Below, piece after piece: positions 53,320 to 61,261 of a DNA stretch of 64,000 nt. A program made the translations under genes and the position numbers. Below the pieces are notes generated by a model. The model searched no databases and was not told where the DNA came from. It was given only the letters and a program-made list of their open reading frames with translations. How positions within the stretch are numbered: position 1 is the first letter of the stretch; each line of letters begins with the position of its first letter. The stretch covers positions 34,952 through 98,951 of the forward strand of contig DCXY01000019.1 of the NCBI GenBank assembly GCA_002329155.1, read 5' to 3'. Source of the stretch: Stenotrophomonas sp. UBA2124 (GTDB lineage: Bacteria; Pseudomonadota; Gammaproteobacteria; Xanthomonadales; Xanthomonadaceae).

Positions 53320-56300
53320 ATGGATGGAATCGAGCTTGGTCGGCGCGAGGCTGCGCGTCTCCATGCGGAGCTTACCGCCTCCGGGGTTGATCCGTGGAAT
53401 CTGCGTGAGCTTGTTCAGGCGTGCGCCGCACGAAAGATGCTTGATATCGAAGCGGCAGCGAAGGGAGCGGCGACCTTGGGCGGGGCGCGGGCCGCCCTTA
53501 TCCCAGGTGCTGATCTGATTGTTCACGAACCGTGCGATACGGATTTCGATTTCGCGTTCTTGATTGCCCATGAGCTTGGACATGCCGAGCTTGGAGACGA
53601 CCGTCCCGAGGACGAGTCGGCGATGTTTGACGCCCTGCGCCCAGCGGAGCCAGCCACGATTGGACTTGATCGGGTCGTTGACTACGGTCGCCGGCAGCGT
53701 CGAGAAGTGCAGATGGACCTGTTCGCGCGCGAGCTGCTCCTGCCGCGCCCTTGGGTGCGGACACTGCACATTGATCAAGGACTCACCGCGAGCGACATTG
53801 CTGATCAAATCGGCGCGCCTTTCGAGGTGGTTGCGCAGCAGCTTTTGGATGCCTTGCTACTTCCGACGGTGCCGGAGGAGGTGGTAAAGGATCCAGGTGA
53901 GCGTCCACTCAATGCAGACCAACGGGCGGCGGCGGAGCATGAAGAGGGCCCGTATCTACTGGAAGCAGGACCCGGAACTGGTAAAACGCGAACGCTCGTA
54001 GGGCGAATTGAGCACCTTCTGCGTAAGGGCGTGGATCCGCGACGCATTCTGGTCCTGACCTTCTCGAACAAGGCAGCTGGTGAGCTTTCGACGCGTATCG
54101 CTCGGCTCGATGCGCAAGCAGCTGCCGCCATCTGGATCGGCACCTTTCACGCATTCGGGCTCGACCTGGTCCGCCGTTTCCACCGTGAGATGGGGTTGCC
54201 ATCTGATCCTCGCTTGCTCGACCGCACCGAAGGTGTGGAAGTGGTCGAGAACGAAGTGCCGAGACTCGGTCTCGTGCACTACCGAAATCTGGTAGATCCG
54301 ACTGATCTCATTGTTGATGTTCTTTCGGCAATTTCACGCGCGAAGGATGAAGTGGTCGACGCAGACCGCTATCGAGTGCTCGCTGATGCGATGCATGCAT
54401 CGGCACACGGGGATCAAACGAGGGCCCAAGCCGCTGAAAAAGCAATCGAAGTTGCGAAAGTCTACGAGTTCTACGAGCGCGTAAAGCTGGAGAGGGAAGC
54501 AGTGGACTTTGGCGATCTTGTGCTCAGGCCTGTGCAGCTTTTGGAAGAAAACAAGGCCGTCAGAGACGCCCTCCAGAGAACCTATGACCACATCTTGGTG
54601 GATGAGTACCAAGACGTAAATCGAAGCAGCGTGCGCCTCCTCACCGCGCTATCGGGTGAGAGAGGGAACGTGTGGGCGGTCGGGGATGCTCGTCAGTCGA
54701 TCTATCGCTTCAGAGGTGCCTCTTCCTATAACCTCGATCGCTTTGGCGCTGAGGATTTCCCGGGGGGCAAGCGCGGACGCCTCAGCGAGAACTATCGATC
54801 TTTTGGCACGCTTGTCACGGCAGCCTCAACGTTCGCAGCCGATATGATTGTGGCGCCTGATGGCGCTCGGCTTGTGCCGACGCGAGGGGAAGGCGCAAAT
54901 TGTCCGCAGATGCGCCGGGTTGAGACTGGCCCGCAGGAGCCTGTTGCGATCGCCGACGCCATCAAGGAGATGAAAGCAGCGGGATACGCGTATCGAGACC
55001 AAGTGGTGCTCTGCACAGGGAATGAGAAGCTCGCCAGTCATGGCTGGGCTTTGGAACAGCTGGGCATTCCTGTCCTCTTTCTTGGGAGCTTGTTCGAACG
55101 CAGTGAAGTCAAGGACATGCTGTCGCTTGTTTCTTTACTCGTCGATCGCCGGGCGATGGGGCTGCTTAGGCTGGGCTGCCTGCCGCAATTCTCGATGTCG
55201 CTGGCCGACGTGGCTCGGGTTATTCGGCATGCGCGTGAACACGACTGGGCGCCGGGTCAGTGGCGGGATGCAGCCACCGATGTTCCGGACATGAGCGATC
55301 ATGGGCGCGCTGCTCTAACCGCCGTGGCAGCGGCTCTAGATGGGTTTGATGCAGATTCTGACCCTTGGCGTGTGATCGCTGCCGTGCTCTTGGACCGAAC
55401 GCGCTTGGCTGCCGAGCTCAATCAATCGGTTGCTATCGGAGATCGCGCCAAAGGGATTGGCATCTGGCAGCTTATGAATTTCATCCGCGTGCAGCCGCGG
55501 GGGCAGGGACTCCCGATCACGCGCGCGCTCGAGCGAATTCGTCGACTGGTGAGGCTCGGGGACGATCGAGACCTTCGGCAGCTACCTGCTGCTGCGCAGC
55601 ATCTCGACGCCGTTCGAATCATGACAATCCACGGCGCCAAGGGACTTGAATTTCCTGTTGTGCACCTGCCTGGCATGAATGTATCGACGCTTCCTCGCGC
55701 GTTTCAGACGCCGAGGTGCATGCCGCCCGAAGGCATGGTGGAAGGCGCACGCGGTCGCGCAGATGATGAGCCGCGTAGAGAGCATGAAAAGGAACAGGAG
55801 TGCTTGTTTTATGTGGCAATCACCAGGGCCCGGGATCGGCTGTTCTTCTACGCTGCTTCGGTCAACGCAGCTGGTAGCAGGCGCGGCTTGTCATCATATA
55901 TCGAGCGGATAGCGAACACGATCGATAGTCCGCAAATCACCCCATCAGGTCCTGCGCCTCAGAGCGCGACCGAAGATCCTGTGGACATGATTTATGCCGC
56001 AGGGATGACGGTAGCAGATTCCGACGTCGGTCTATATGGTCGCTGTCCGCGACGATACTTCTACATGCGGCTTCTCCAGATTGGCGGGAAGCGCGTGCAA
56101 ACCCCTTTTTTGCAGATGCACGATGCAGTGCGCAATGCTGTTCAGGCTTGTGCTGAAAGCGGGCAAGAGGGACGTGAGTTCATTGCCGAGCAGATTGCGT
56201 CATCATTTGCGATATCCGGGCTGGGAAACCACGGCTACGCAGTTGATTACCAAGGCCTCGCCCAGGGAATGGTCGAGTTCTTCGTCGCCAGTCGCACGGG

Positions 56301-56718
56301 GCACGCCCCCCAGCCTCCCGTGGCCCTGTCGCTTGGCCTGGGTGGGGAGCAGATTGTTATCACCCCGGATGAGATCCTGACCTCGCCCGATGGGCAGCAG
56401 CTCTATCGCCGCGTGCGGACGGGGCATGCACGCAAGGACGATGAAAAAGACCCTGCTCACTTGGCCTTCGTCCTCGCAGTCAAGGCGGCGGCGCCGAGCG
56501 CAAGGGTGGAAATCATCTCACTCGCCGACCAGAGGGTGGTCCCGATCGAGCCGACGCCCCGGCAGCTCGCCAATGCCCGCGACAGGGTGGCCAAGATGCT
56601 TCGAAACGTCCGCTCGGGCGAGTTCGATGCGAAGCCATCGACCTTCACCTGCCCGAGCTGTCCCGCCTTCTTCGTCTGCGGCGAGGTGCCGCTTGGACCG
56701 CTCACGATCGGTTGCTGA
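53320..56718 (+). CDS. IrrE-type protease/UvrD helicase/Fe-S nuclease-like fusion
   Basis: A 1132-residue multidomain protein. Residues about 10-185: COG2856/IrrE-type zinc protease with HELGH at 84-88 and the third ligand probably E129. Residues about 195-880: superfamily 1 helicase with Walker A GPGTGKT (217-223), DEYQD (428-432), GDARQSIYRFRGAS (455-468), SENYR (489-493), TIHGAKGLE (769-777) and VAITRARDR (832-840), all intact. Residues about 895-1132: AddB/Cas4-like tail with four Fe-S cysteines (C909, C1111, C1114, C1120), but the D-Y-K-T-G catalytic segment reads R-V-R-T-G (1031-1035), so nuclease activity is doubtful. The start at 53320 has AAGGAAG upstream. Confidence 0.85.
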   Translation: MDGIELGRREAARLHAELTASGVDPWNLRELVQACAARKMLDIEAAAKGAATLGGARAALIPGADLIVHEPCDTDFDFAFLIAHELGHAELGDDRPEDESAMFDALRPAEPATIGLDRVVDYGRRQRREVQMDLFARELLLPRPWVRTLHIDQGLTASDIADQIGAPFEVVAQQLLDALLLPTVPEEVVKDPGERPLNADQRAAAEHEEGPYLLEAGPGTGKTRTLVGRIEHLLRKGVDPRRILVLTFSNKAAGELSTRIARLDAQAAAAIWIGTFHAFGLDLVRRFHREMGLPSDPRLLDRTEGVEVVENEVPRLGLVHYRNLVDPTDLIVDVLSAISRAKDEVVDADRYRVLADAMHASAHGDQTRAQAAEKAIEVAKVYEFYERVKLEREAVDFGDLVLRPVQLLEENKAVRDALQRTYDHILVDEYQDVNRSSVRLLTALSGERGNVWAVGDARQSIYRFRGASSYNLDRFGAEDFPGGKRGRLSENYRSFGTLVTAASTFAADMIVAPDGARLVPTRGEGANCPQMRRVETGPQEPVAIADAIKEMKAAGYAYRDQVVLCTGNEKLASHGWALEQLGIPVLFLGSLFERSEVKDMLSLVSLLVDRRAMGLLRLGCLPQFSMSLADVARVIRHAREHDWAPGQWRDAATDVPDMSDHGRAALTAVAAALDGFDADSDPWRVIAAVLLDRTRLAAELNQSVAIGDRAKGIGIWQLMNFIRVQPRGQGLPITRALERIRRLVRLGDDRDLRQLPAAAQHLDAVRIMTIHGAKGLEFPVVHLPGMNVSTLPRAFQTPRCMPPEGMVEGARGRADDEPRREHEKEQECLFYVAITRARDRLFFYAASVNAAGSRRGLSSYIERIANTIDSPQITPSGPAPQSATEDPVDMIYAAGMTVADSDVGLYGRCPRRYFYMRLLQIGGKRVQTPFLQMHDAVRNAVQACAESGQEGREFIAEQIASSFAISGLGNHGYAVDYQGLAQGMVEFFVASRTGHAPQPPVALSLGLGGEQIVITPDEILTSPDGQQLYRRVRTGHARKDDEKDPAHLAFVLAVKAAAPSARVEIISLADQRVVPIEPTPRQLANARDRVAKMLRNVRSGEFDAKPSTFTCPSCPAFFVCGEVPLGPLTIGC

Positions 56719-56805
56719 AAAAAAGTTACCGGTCAGGCGCTTGTCAAGCGATGCCTAGGTAGGCAGGGACAGAACGTCCCGCCGCAACCTAGAGGCACCG
56801 CAACT

Positions 56806-57561
56806 ATGAAACAACCTGATCTCATTGACTACGACGACGTCGGCGAGGCCATCCGGGACGGGCGCGCACTTCGCCCCGCGGGTGCATACCGGATCCGTTT
56901 CGCTCAGGACGACCTGAATTTCCGAGTGATCGAAGTGTCCGACCCCATTCCGCTGGGGCGGCAGATCCTGATCGCAGCCGGGCTCAACGCGCAGCGCGAC
57001 TACTCGTTGTTCGCCATCTTGGATGGGGGCGACTTCGAAGATGTGCGGCTGGACGAAACCTTTGATCTGCGCGGACAGGGGGCCGAGCGCTTCGTTGCCT
57101 TCCAGACCGATCGCGAGTTCAAGCTGATGGTCAACGGCAGCCAGCTGCAATGGGGCAAGCCTGTCATTTCGGGCGCAGTGCTGTACAGATTGGCCTCGCC
57201 GTCTGAAGAGGAGGCCGTCTTCTTGGTCGTGGCCGGCGGGACCGATCGGGAAATCGAGCGCACGGAGCTGGTGGATCTGGCTGCGCCGGGCGTTGAGCGC
57301 TTTATCACCGCCCCGCGCCTTCCGCGCACCTACCAGATCATCGTGAACGGACGCGAGATCGAGGTCGCGCGCAAGCGGCAGACCTTCAACGATCTCGTTG
57401 CGCTGGCTTATCCGGGCACAGCTGCGGCCCCCGACACCGTCTACTCGATCACCTACAGCCGCGCAGCTTCGACGCCGCACAGTGGCGAGCTCGGGCAGGG
57501 CGGCTTCATCGACGTCAAAAATGGGACGCGCGCCAATGTCACCTGCACTGTTCAGTCTTAA
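56806..57561 (+). CDS. Multi-ubiquitin-like protein (three Ubl domains)
   Basis: A 251-residue protein that appears to be three ubiquitin-like domains in series: about 28-100 (YRIRFAQDDLNFRVIEVSD), 103-169 (REFKLMVNGSQLQWGKPVISG) and 174-251 (TYQIIVNGREIEVARKRQTFNDLVALAYPG). This fits the bacterial Multi_ubiq family. Each domain has the beta-grasp pattern of a first strand pair followed by a helix (QTFNDLVALA). The C-terminus is VTCTVQS; there is no Gly-Gly. The neighbouring E1-like gene overlaps its 3' end by 26 bases, so it is the likely substrate. No deubiquitinase of JAB type is adjacent. Confidence 0.85.
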   Translation: MKQPDLIDYDDVGEAIRDGRALRPAGAYRIRFAQDDLNFRVIEVSDPIPLGRQILIAAGLNAQRDYSLFAILDGGDFEDVRLDETFDLRGQGAERFVAFQTDREFKLMVNGSQLQWGKPVISGAVLYRLASPSEEEAVFLVVAGGTDREIERTELVDLAAPGVERFITAPRLPRTYQIIVNGREIEVARKRQTFNDLVALAYPGTAAAPDTVYSITYSRAASTPHSGELGQGGFIDVKNGTRANVTCTVQS

Positions 57562-58711
57562 CAACGATCTGCGGCAGCTGCGTGAGGCGGGCTATTCGGT
57601 TCGTCGCGTGGGGGGCTTCCTGGTCATGCAGGAAGTTCCGTACGTTGATGCAGCTCGCAAGGTCAAGCGTGGCACGATCATCTCGGACCTATGCCTATCG
57701 GGTGATCGTACGCAGAAACCTGAGCCGCACACCGTCCATTTCGATGGGGAATTTCCCTGCGACGCGCTGGGCGTGCCGATCTCGGCGATTAGTGCGGGCT
57801 CTGCAGATGCCGATCTCGGGTATGGTCTGCGCTCGCGACATCTCTTTTCGTCCAAACCTGGACCGCAGGGCTACTCGAACTACTTCGAAAAGATGTCGAC
57901 GTACGCCTCGATCCTCGCGGGACCTGCCGCGGTGCTAGACCCGACCGCAACGCCACGCGTGTATCGGGAGCCGGATCCAGAGGAGGAAAGCGTCTTCAAC
58001 TACGTTGAGACCGCTTCTGACCGGGTCGGGATTGGGCATCTGACAGCACGTTTCAAGGGCCAGCGCATTGCAATCGTAGGCGTGGGCGGCACCGGTGCGT
58101 ATGTGCTGGACCAAGTAGCAAAGACGCCTGTCGATGAGATCCGCATCATCGACGCAGACGATTTTTTGCAGCACAACGCTTTTCGCGCGCCTGGTGCCCC
58201 CTCGATTAACGGGTTGCGCGAAGCACCTAAGAAGGTGGACTACTACGCAGGCATCTACTCGAAGATGCATCGGGGCATTGTTCCGCATGCGGTCGCAATC
58301 TCGGCTGACACGAGCCATCTGCTCGATGGCGTGTCCTTCGCCTTTCTGTGCATGGATGCAGGTGAAGCGAAGCGCGTGGCGGTCGAAAAGCTAGAGGCGA
58401 TGGGGGTTTCGTTTATCGACGTTGGGATGGGACTGACCCTCGATGGCGACGCGGTGGGCGGAATTCTGCGTGTATCGACAAGCACGCCCAAAGACCGCGC
58501 AACACTGCGCTCGTGCGTTTCTTTCTCTGGGGGAGGGGCCGACGACGTTTACGCAACCAACATCCAAGTGGCCGACCTGAATATGCTCAATGCTGCATTG
58601 GCAGTCATCAAGTGGAAGAAGCTCGTGGGCTTTTATCGAGACTTCGAATCAGAAGTGCACTCTACCTACACGACGGATGGCAACCAGCTCGACAACAGGG
58701 TGACAGTATGA
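57536..58711 (+). CDS. E1-like ThiF-family adenylating enzyme
   Basis: A 391-residue protein. The C-terminal part (about 172-391) is a ThiF/E1 Rossmann domain: nucleotide loop GVGGTG (182-187), D206/D208 in IIDADDF, and the N214 and R217 of QHNAFRAPG that contact ATP. Cysteines at 53, 75, 272 and 327 are candidate thioester residues. The N-terminal about 160 residues (PHTVHFDGEFPCDALG) match the DUF6791-type region in ThiF proteins of multi-ubiquitin loci, which may be E2-like. The start at 57536 overlaps the Ubl gene by 26 bases; ATG 57521 is less likely. It ends with an ATGA overlap to the DUF6527-type gene. Confidence 0.85.
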   Translation: MSPALFSLNNDLRQLREAGYSVRRVGGFLVMQEVPYVDAARKVKRGTIISDLCLSGDRTQKPEPHTVHFDGEFPCDALGVPISAISAGSADADLGYGLRSRHLFSSKPGPQGYSNYFEKMSTYASILAGPAAVLDPTATPRVYREPDPEEESVFNYVETASDRVGIGHLTARFKGQRIAIVGVGGTGAYVLDQVAKTPVDEIRIIDADDFLQHNAFRAPGAPSINGLREAPKKVDYYAGIYSKMHRGIVPHAVAISADTSHLLDGVSFAFLCMDAGEAKRVAVEKLEAMGVSFIDVGMGLTLDGDAVGGILRVSTSTPKDRATLRSCVSFSGGGADDVYATNIQVADLNMLNAALAVIKWKKLVGFYRDFESEVHSTYTTDGNQLDNRVTV

Positions 58712-59172
58712 TCCGCCATCATGTCCTCGAGCCACGATTCGTCGTGGCCATTCCTCAGGTCCTAGAGGCTGGCGCGCTATATGTCTCAATGGAATACGGC
58801 ACTGTTGTCCACAGCTGCTGCTGCGGCTGCGGGCGGGAGGTTGTGACGCCCTTGACGCCAACGGATTGGAGCCTGAGCTTCGATGGCGAGGCGATTTCAT
58901 TGAAGCCGTCGGTGGGGAACTGGAATCTGCCGTGCCGCTCGCACTACGTGATTTCCCGAAATCGGGTCATCGAGTGCGGAAACTGGAACCAAGAACGCAT
59001 CGATGCTGAGAGGCGGCGTGATCGGACTGCGAAATCTGCCTACTACCAGAAGACTGGCGCCGGTAGCGCGGATCACACTCAAGACCAGACGCTAGCTCCG
59101 TCTTCGCCTTCAACTAAGGTGCCCCATCCTTCGTGGATGCGAAGGCTCTTGGATCGGCTGCGGAAGATTTGA
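58708..59172 (+). CDS. DUF6527-type cysteine-rich protein
   Basis: A 154-residue protein. A probable metal site is built from the cluster SCCCGCGREVV (C37, C38, C39, C41) and PCRSHYVI (C76, H79). The core WSLSFDGEAISLKPSVGNWNLPCRSHY is the hallmark of DUF6527, which occurs with multi-ubiquitin and ThiF genes. The last about 50 residues are low complexity with a basic amphipathic end. Its role is unknown; a transfer, E3-like or release function in the conjugation pathway is only inference from linkage. It is the last gene of the operon. Confidence 0.8.
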   Translation: MIRHHVLEPRFVVAIPQVLEAGALYVSMEYGTVVHSCCCGCGREVVTPLTPTDWSLSFDGEAISLKPSVGNWNLPCRSHYVISRNRVIECGNWNQERIDAERRRDRTAKSAYYQKTGAGSADHTQDQTLAPSSPSTKVPHPSWMRRLLDRLRKI

Positions 59173-59187
59173 TGTTGGGTTGACTTG

Positions 59188-59225
59188 GCGCTGCTCCTGC
59201 GGCGCAGGCGCCGTTCGAGCAGCGC
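59188..59225 (+). terminator. Inverted repeat after the defence operon
   Basis: Arms GCGCTGCTC and GAGCAGCGC, 20 bases apart, begin 16 bases after the DUF6527 stop. No strong T-run follows, so it may be a terminator or a recombinase-related repeat. The rest of the 257-base gap to the recombinase gene holds no supportable gene. Confidence 0.45.
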
Positions 59226-59429
59226 AACATAAAGGAGCCTCGCTGACGATAAAGCGGGAGGGCTTGCCGAAACGGTCGAGCCTGGGCTACGTCGCGCGCC
59301 TAGTTAGGGATCGTCTTCGGTATAGTTTTCTGAGCCGAAGATTTCTTTAAGTGCATTAGTTCTCAGGACAAACAGGTGGTTGACTCGACTCCAATCACCT
59401 ACTGCATAAACGGACCGTATGCAATGTCT

Positions 59430-60482
59430 TTAGTCTTCGAGTAATCGAGCTGCAGGATTCGCCGACGCACCACCGGTTTGAAAGTACCCCACGACACTGG
59501 ACACCGACCGGTGCTCGGTCAGTTGCATGATCGCCGGCAGGGCTACGCCTTGGCGGCTGGCCTCGGTCACGAACCCGGACCGCAGGCTGTGCCCACCAAA
59601 ATCCCCCTCCAACCCGGCCAGGCGGGCCCGCCGCTGCACGATCTCGCCGACCGCGGCCGGGGAAAGGGCAGGGCCCACCCGCTGTTTCCACAGCCGCCGG
59701 AAGATCGCCCCCTCGATGAGACCTGAGGCCTCCAACCAGTCTTGAAGGGCGAGGGCGGCCCGATCGAGCACCGGCTTATCCGGTGTCGACGTGGCCGTGA
59801 CGCCGGCTTGCTGCGTCTTGCTGTGCTCCAGCCGGTAGATATAGCCCGCCTCGCCAATCCGACGTAGGTCGCGAAGATGGGCGGCGGCGATCTCGCTGCG
59901 CCGGCGCCCGCCACTGGCAAAACCGAAGCAGAGTAGGGCGCGATCCCGAATTCCTTCCAGGCTATCGTCGCAGGTGGCCAACATGGCCTCCAGCTCGGCT
60001 AGGGTGATCGCAGTCTTCTTGCGTGGGCGCTCGCCGCGCTTGACTGCGGCCCGCGCCGCGCGACTGAGCACGGTGCGGATCGCCGGCTGCTCGCAGGGAT
60101 TGGTCACTTGCTTGAGTCGGTGCGCGGTGGACAGCACGGCAACGCGATGGCGGACTGTGGCCATGGTCCACGGGCCGAGCTTGGCCTTGAGACCAGCGGC
60201 CACCCAGGCCTGGTCGACGGTCGGCGGCAGTTCCCAGACCAATTCGCCGGCGGTTGAGCGGCGCTGCACGTGGTCGACCACAAACTGCAGCACGGCGGCT
60301 TCGGGCACCGGCAAGGCCAGCTCGATACAGTAGCGCGCCGCATGCCAGCCGGCCCAGTAGCGCAGGGCACTGGTATAGCTGCGGGTGGTGTTCTCAGCGG
60401 CGGCTTCGGCCAGCAGCTCACGCACCGCATCGGCGGCCTGCTGGGCCAGCTGTTCCGGTAGCACAAGGCTGGTGGCTGTCAA
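59430..60482 (-). CDS. Tyrosine recombinase (island integrase)
   Basis: A 350-residue site-specific recombinase. The N-terminal SAM-like DNA-binding part (about 10-145, TTRSYTSALRYWAGWHAAR) is followed by the catalytic domain with Arg in GGRRRSEIAAAHL, Lys in EHSKTQQ, H-x-x-R in GGHSLRSGF, His/Arg in LTEHRSVSSV and the nucleophile Tyr in VGYFQTG. All active-site residues are present. It reads towards the defence operon, and tandem direct repeats lie upstream of its start. It is probably the integrase of the island carrying that operon. Confidence 0.93.
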   Translation of the reverse strand: MTATSLVLPEQLAQQAADAVRELLAEAAAENTTRSYTSALRYWAGWHAARYCIELALPVPEAAVLQFVVDHVQRRSTAGELVWELPPTVDQAWVAAGLKAKLGPWTMATVRHRVAVLSTAHRLKQVTNPCEQPAIRTVLSRAARAAVKRGERPRKKTAITLAELEAMLATCDDSLEGIRDRALLCFGFASGGRRRSEIAAAHLRDLRRIGEAGYIYRLEHSKTQQAGVTATSTPDKPVLDRAALALQDWLEASGLIEGAIFRRLWKQRVGPALSPAAVGEIVQRRARLAGLEGDFGGHSLRSGFVTEASRQGVALPAIMQLTEHRSVSSVVGYFQTGGASANPAARLLED

Positions 60483-60591
60483 TGTCTACGTCTGTATATA
60501 ACTGCTCGAAAACATCTGCGTGGACTGCTCAGCTTTTCTACTCGGAGTGCCCTAGATTTTCTTCGATGGACAAGTGGTACCTGTCGAATGT

Positions 60592-60712
60592 GGGGCAACT
60601 TTTCTGATAGTGCTCTGAGAATGGGGCAACTTGTTGGCGGCTCATCAACTATTGGGCATTTGTTGGCGGTACTTGGGGCGTTTGTTGGCTGTAGCCGGGG
60701 TGATTTGTTGGC
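60592..60712. repeat. TTGTTGGC direct repeats upstream of recombinase
   Basis: Four copies of TTGTTGGC begin at 60631, 60660, 60682 and 60705, each preceded by a G-rich stretch (GGGGCAAC, GGGCAT, GGGGCGT, GGGGTGAT); a partial copy (GGGGCAACTTTT) starts at 60592. The spacing is 29, 22 and 23 bases, about two helix turns for the last three. They lie 110-230 bases upstream of the recombinase start, so they could be arm-type recombinase or regulator sites. Confidence 0.7.
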
Positions 60713-60777
60713 GTCAATCATGGGACTTGATCCAAAGCCATATCCAGCTAAGCCGCGCTGTGATGTGGGCTTTAGCT

Positions 60778-60805
60778 ATTTCGCATAATGTATATTATGT
60801 CAACG
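60778..60805 (+). other. dif: dif-like XerCD site, left end of filamentous prophage
   Basis: The 28 bases contain CGCATAATGTATATTATGT (60782-60800), identical to the core of the enterobacterial dif site, including both XerC and XerD arms. Filamentous phages of Xanthomonadaceae integrate at dif with host XerCD. The phage genes begin right of this site, so it is the probable attL. Confidence 0.85.
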
Positions 60806-60877
60806 ATCGCATGGCACAGGCCTTGCCGAATCCTGCACACCGCAGCTTCCCCACTGCGGGCATGACCAGGAGCCACG

Positions 60878-61183
60878 ATGAAGAACAGGAAGTTGACCGG
60901 CCAATGGGCCGGTTTTTCGTTTAAGAGCGGTCGGCTGGTGACCCCGGAAGGCCGAGAGCTACTGCCGGAGGATCTGGCTTGGATCAGCCTGACTGCGCAA
61001 CTTGCGCAAGAATATCGCCGGTTGCTGGACGACGAACGCCAGCGGCGGGCTTTGCCCGGAACCATCCCGGCATACATGCGTGGCGCTGGAAAAAGCGTCA
61101 GCGGGAGGAAGGTCGTCCACCGTGCGGAACCGTGCCCGGTAGTCCCACTGGTACCGGCGCTGAAACGCACCGTGCGCGGGTAA
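60878..61183 (+). CDS. DUF3653-like inovirus protein
   Basis: A 101-residue protein behind CCAGGAG. It starts KNRKLTGQWAGFSFKSGRLVTPEGRELLPEDLAWISLTAQLAQEYRRLL, which fits DUF3653, a small family found in Xanthomonas and Stenotrophomonas filamentous phages and thought to be regulatory. The C-terminal about 30 residues are not conserved in character and may be extension. A terminator-like hairpin overlaps codons 7-14, suggesting control of expression. It is oriented opposite to the phage structural genes. Confidence 0.65.
   Translation: MKNRKLTGQWAGFSFKSGRLVTPEGRELLPEDLAWISLTAQLAQEYRRLLDDERQRRALPGTIPAYMRGAGKSVSGRKVVHRAEPCPVVPLVPALKRTVRG
60896..60917 (+). terminator. Terminator-like hairpin inside DUF3653-like gene
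   Basis: Arms ACCGGCC (60896-60902) and GGCCGGT (60907-60913) with loop AATG, followed directly by TTTTT. It has the form of an intrinsic terminator but lies within the first codons of the gene, so it could be an attenuator. Confidence 0.55.
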
Positions 61184-61261
61184 GGCGTGGAGCGTCACCG
61201 TAGGGGCTCCCCGCCCCTACACCCGGGCTAGAATGCGCTCAGGACGAATCTGGGGGATTCC

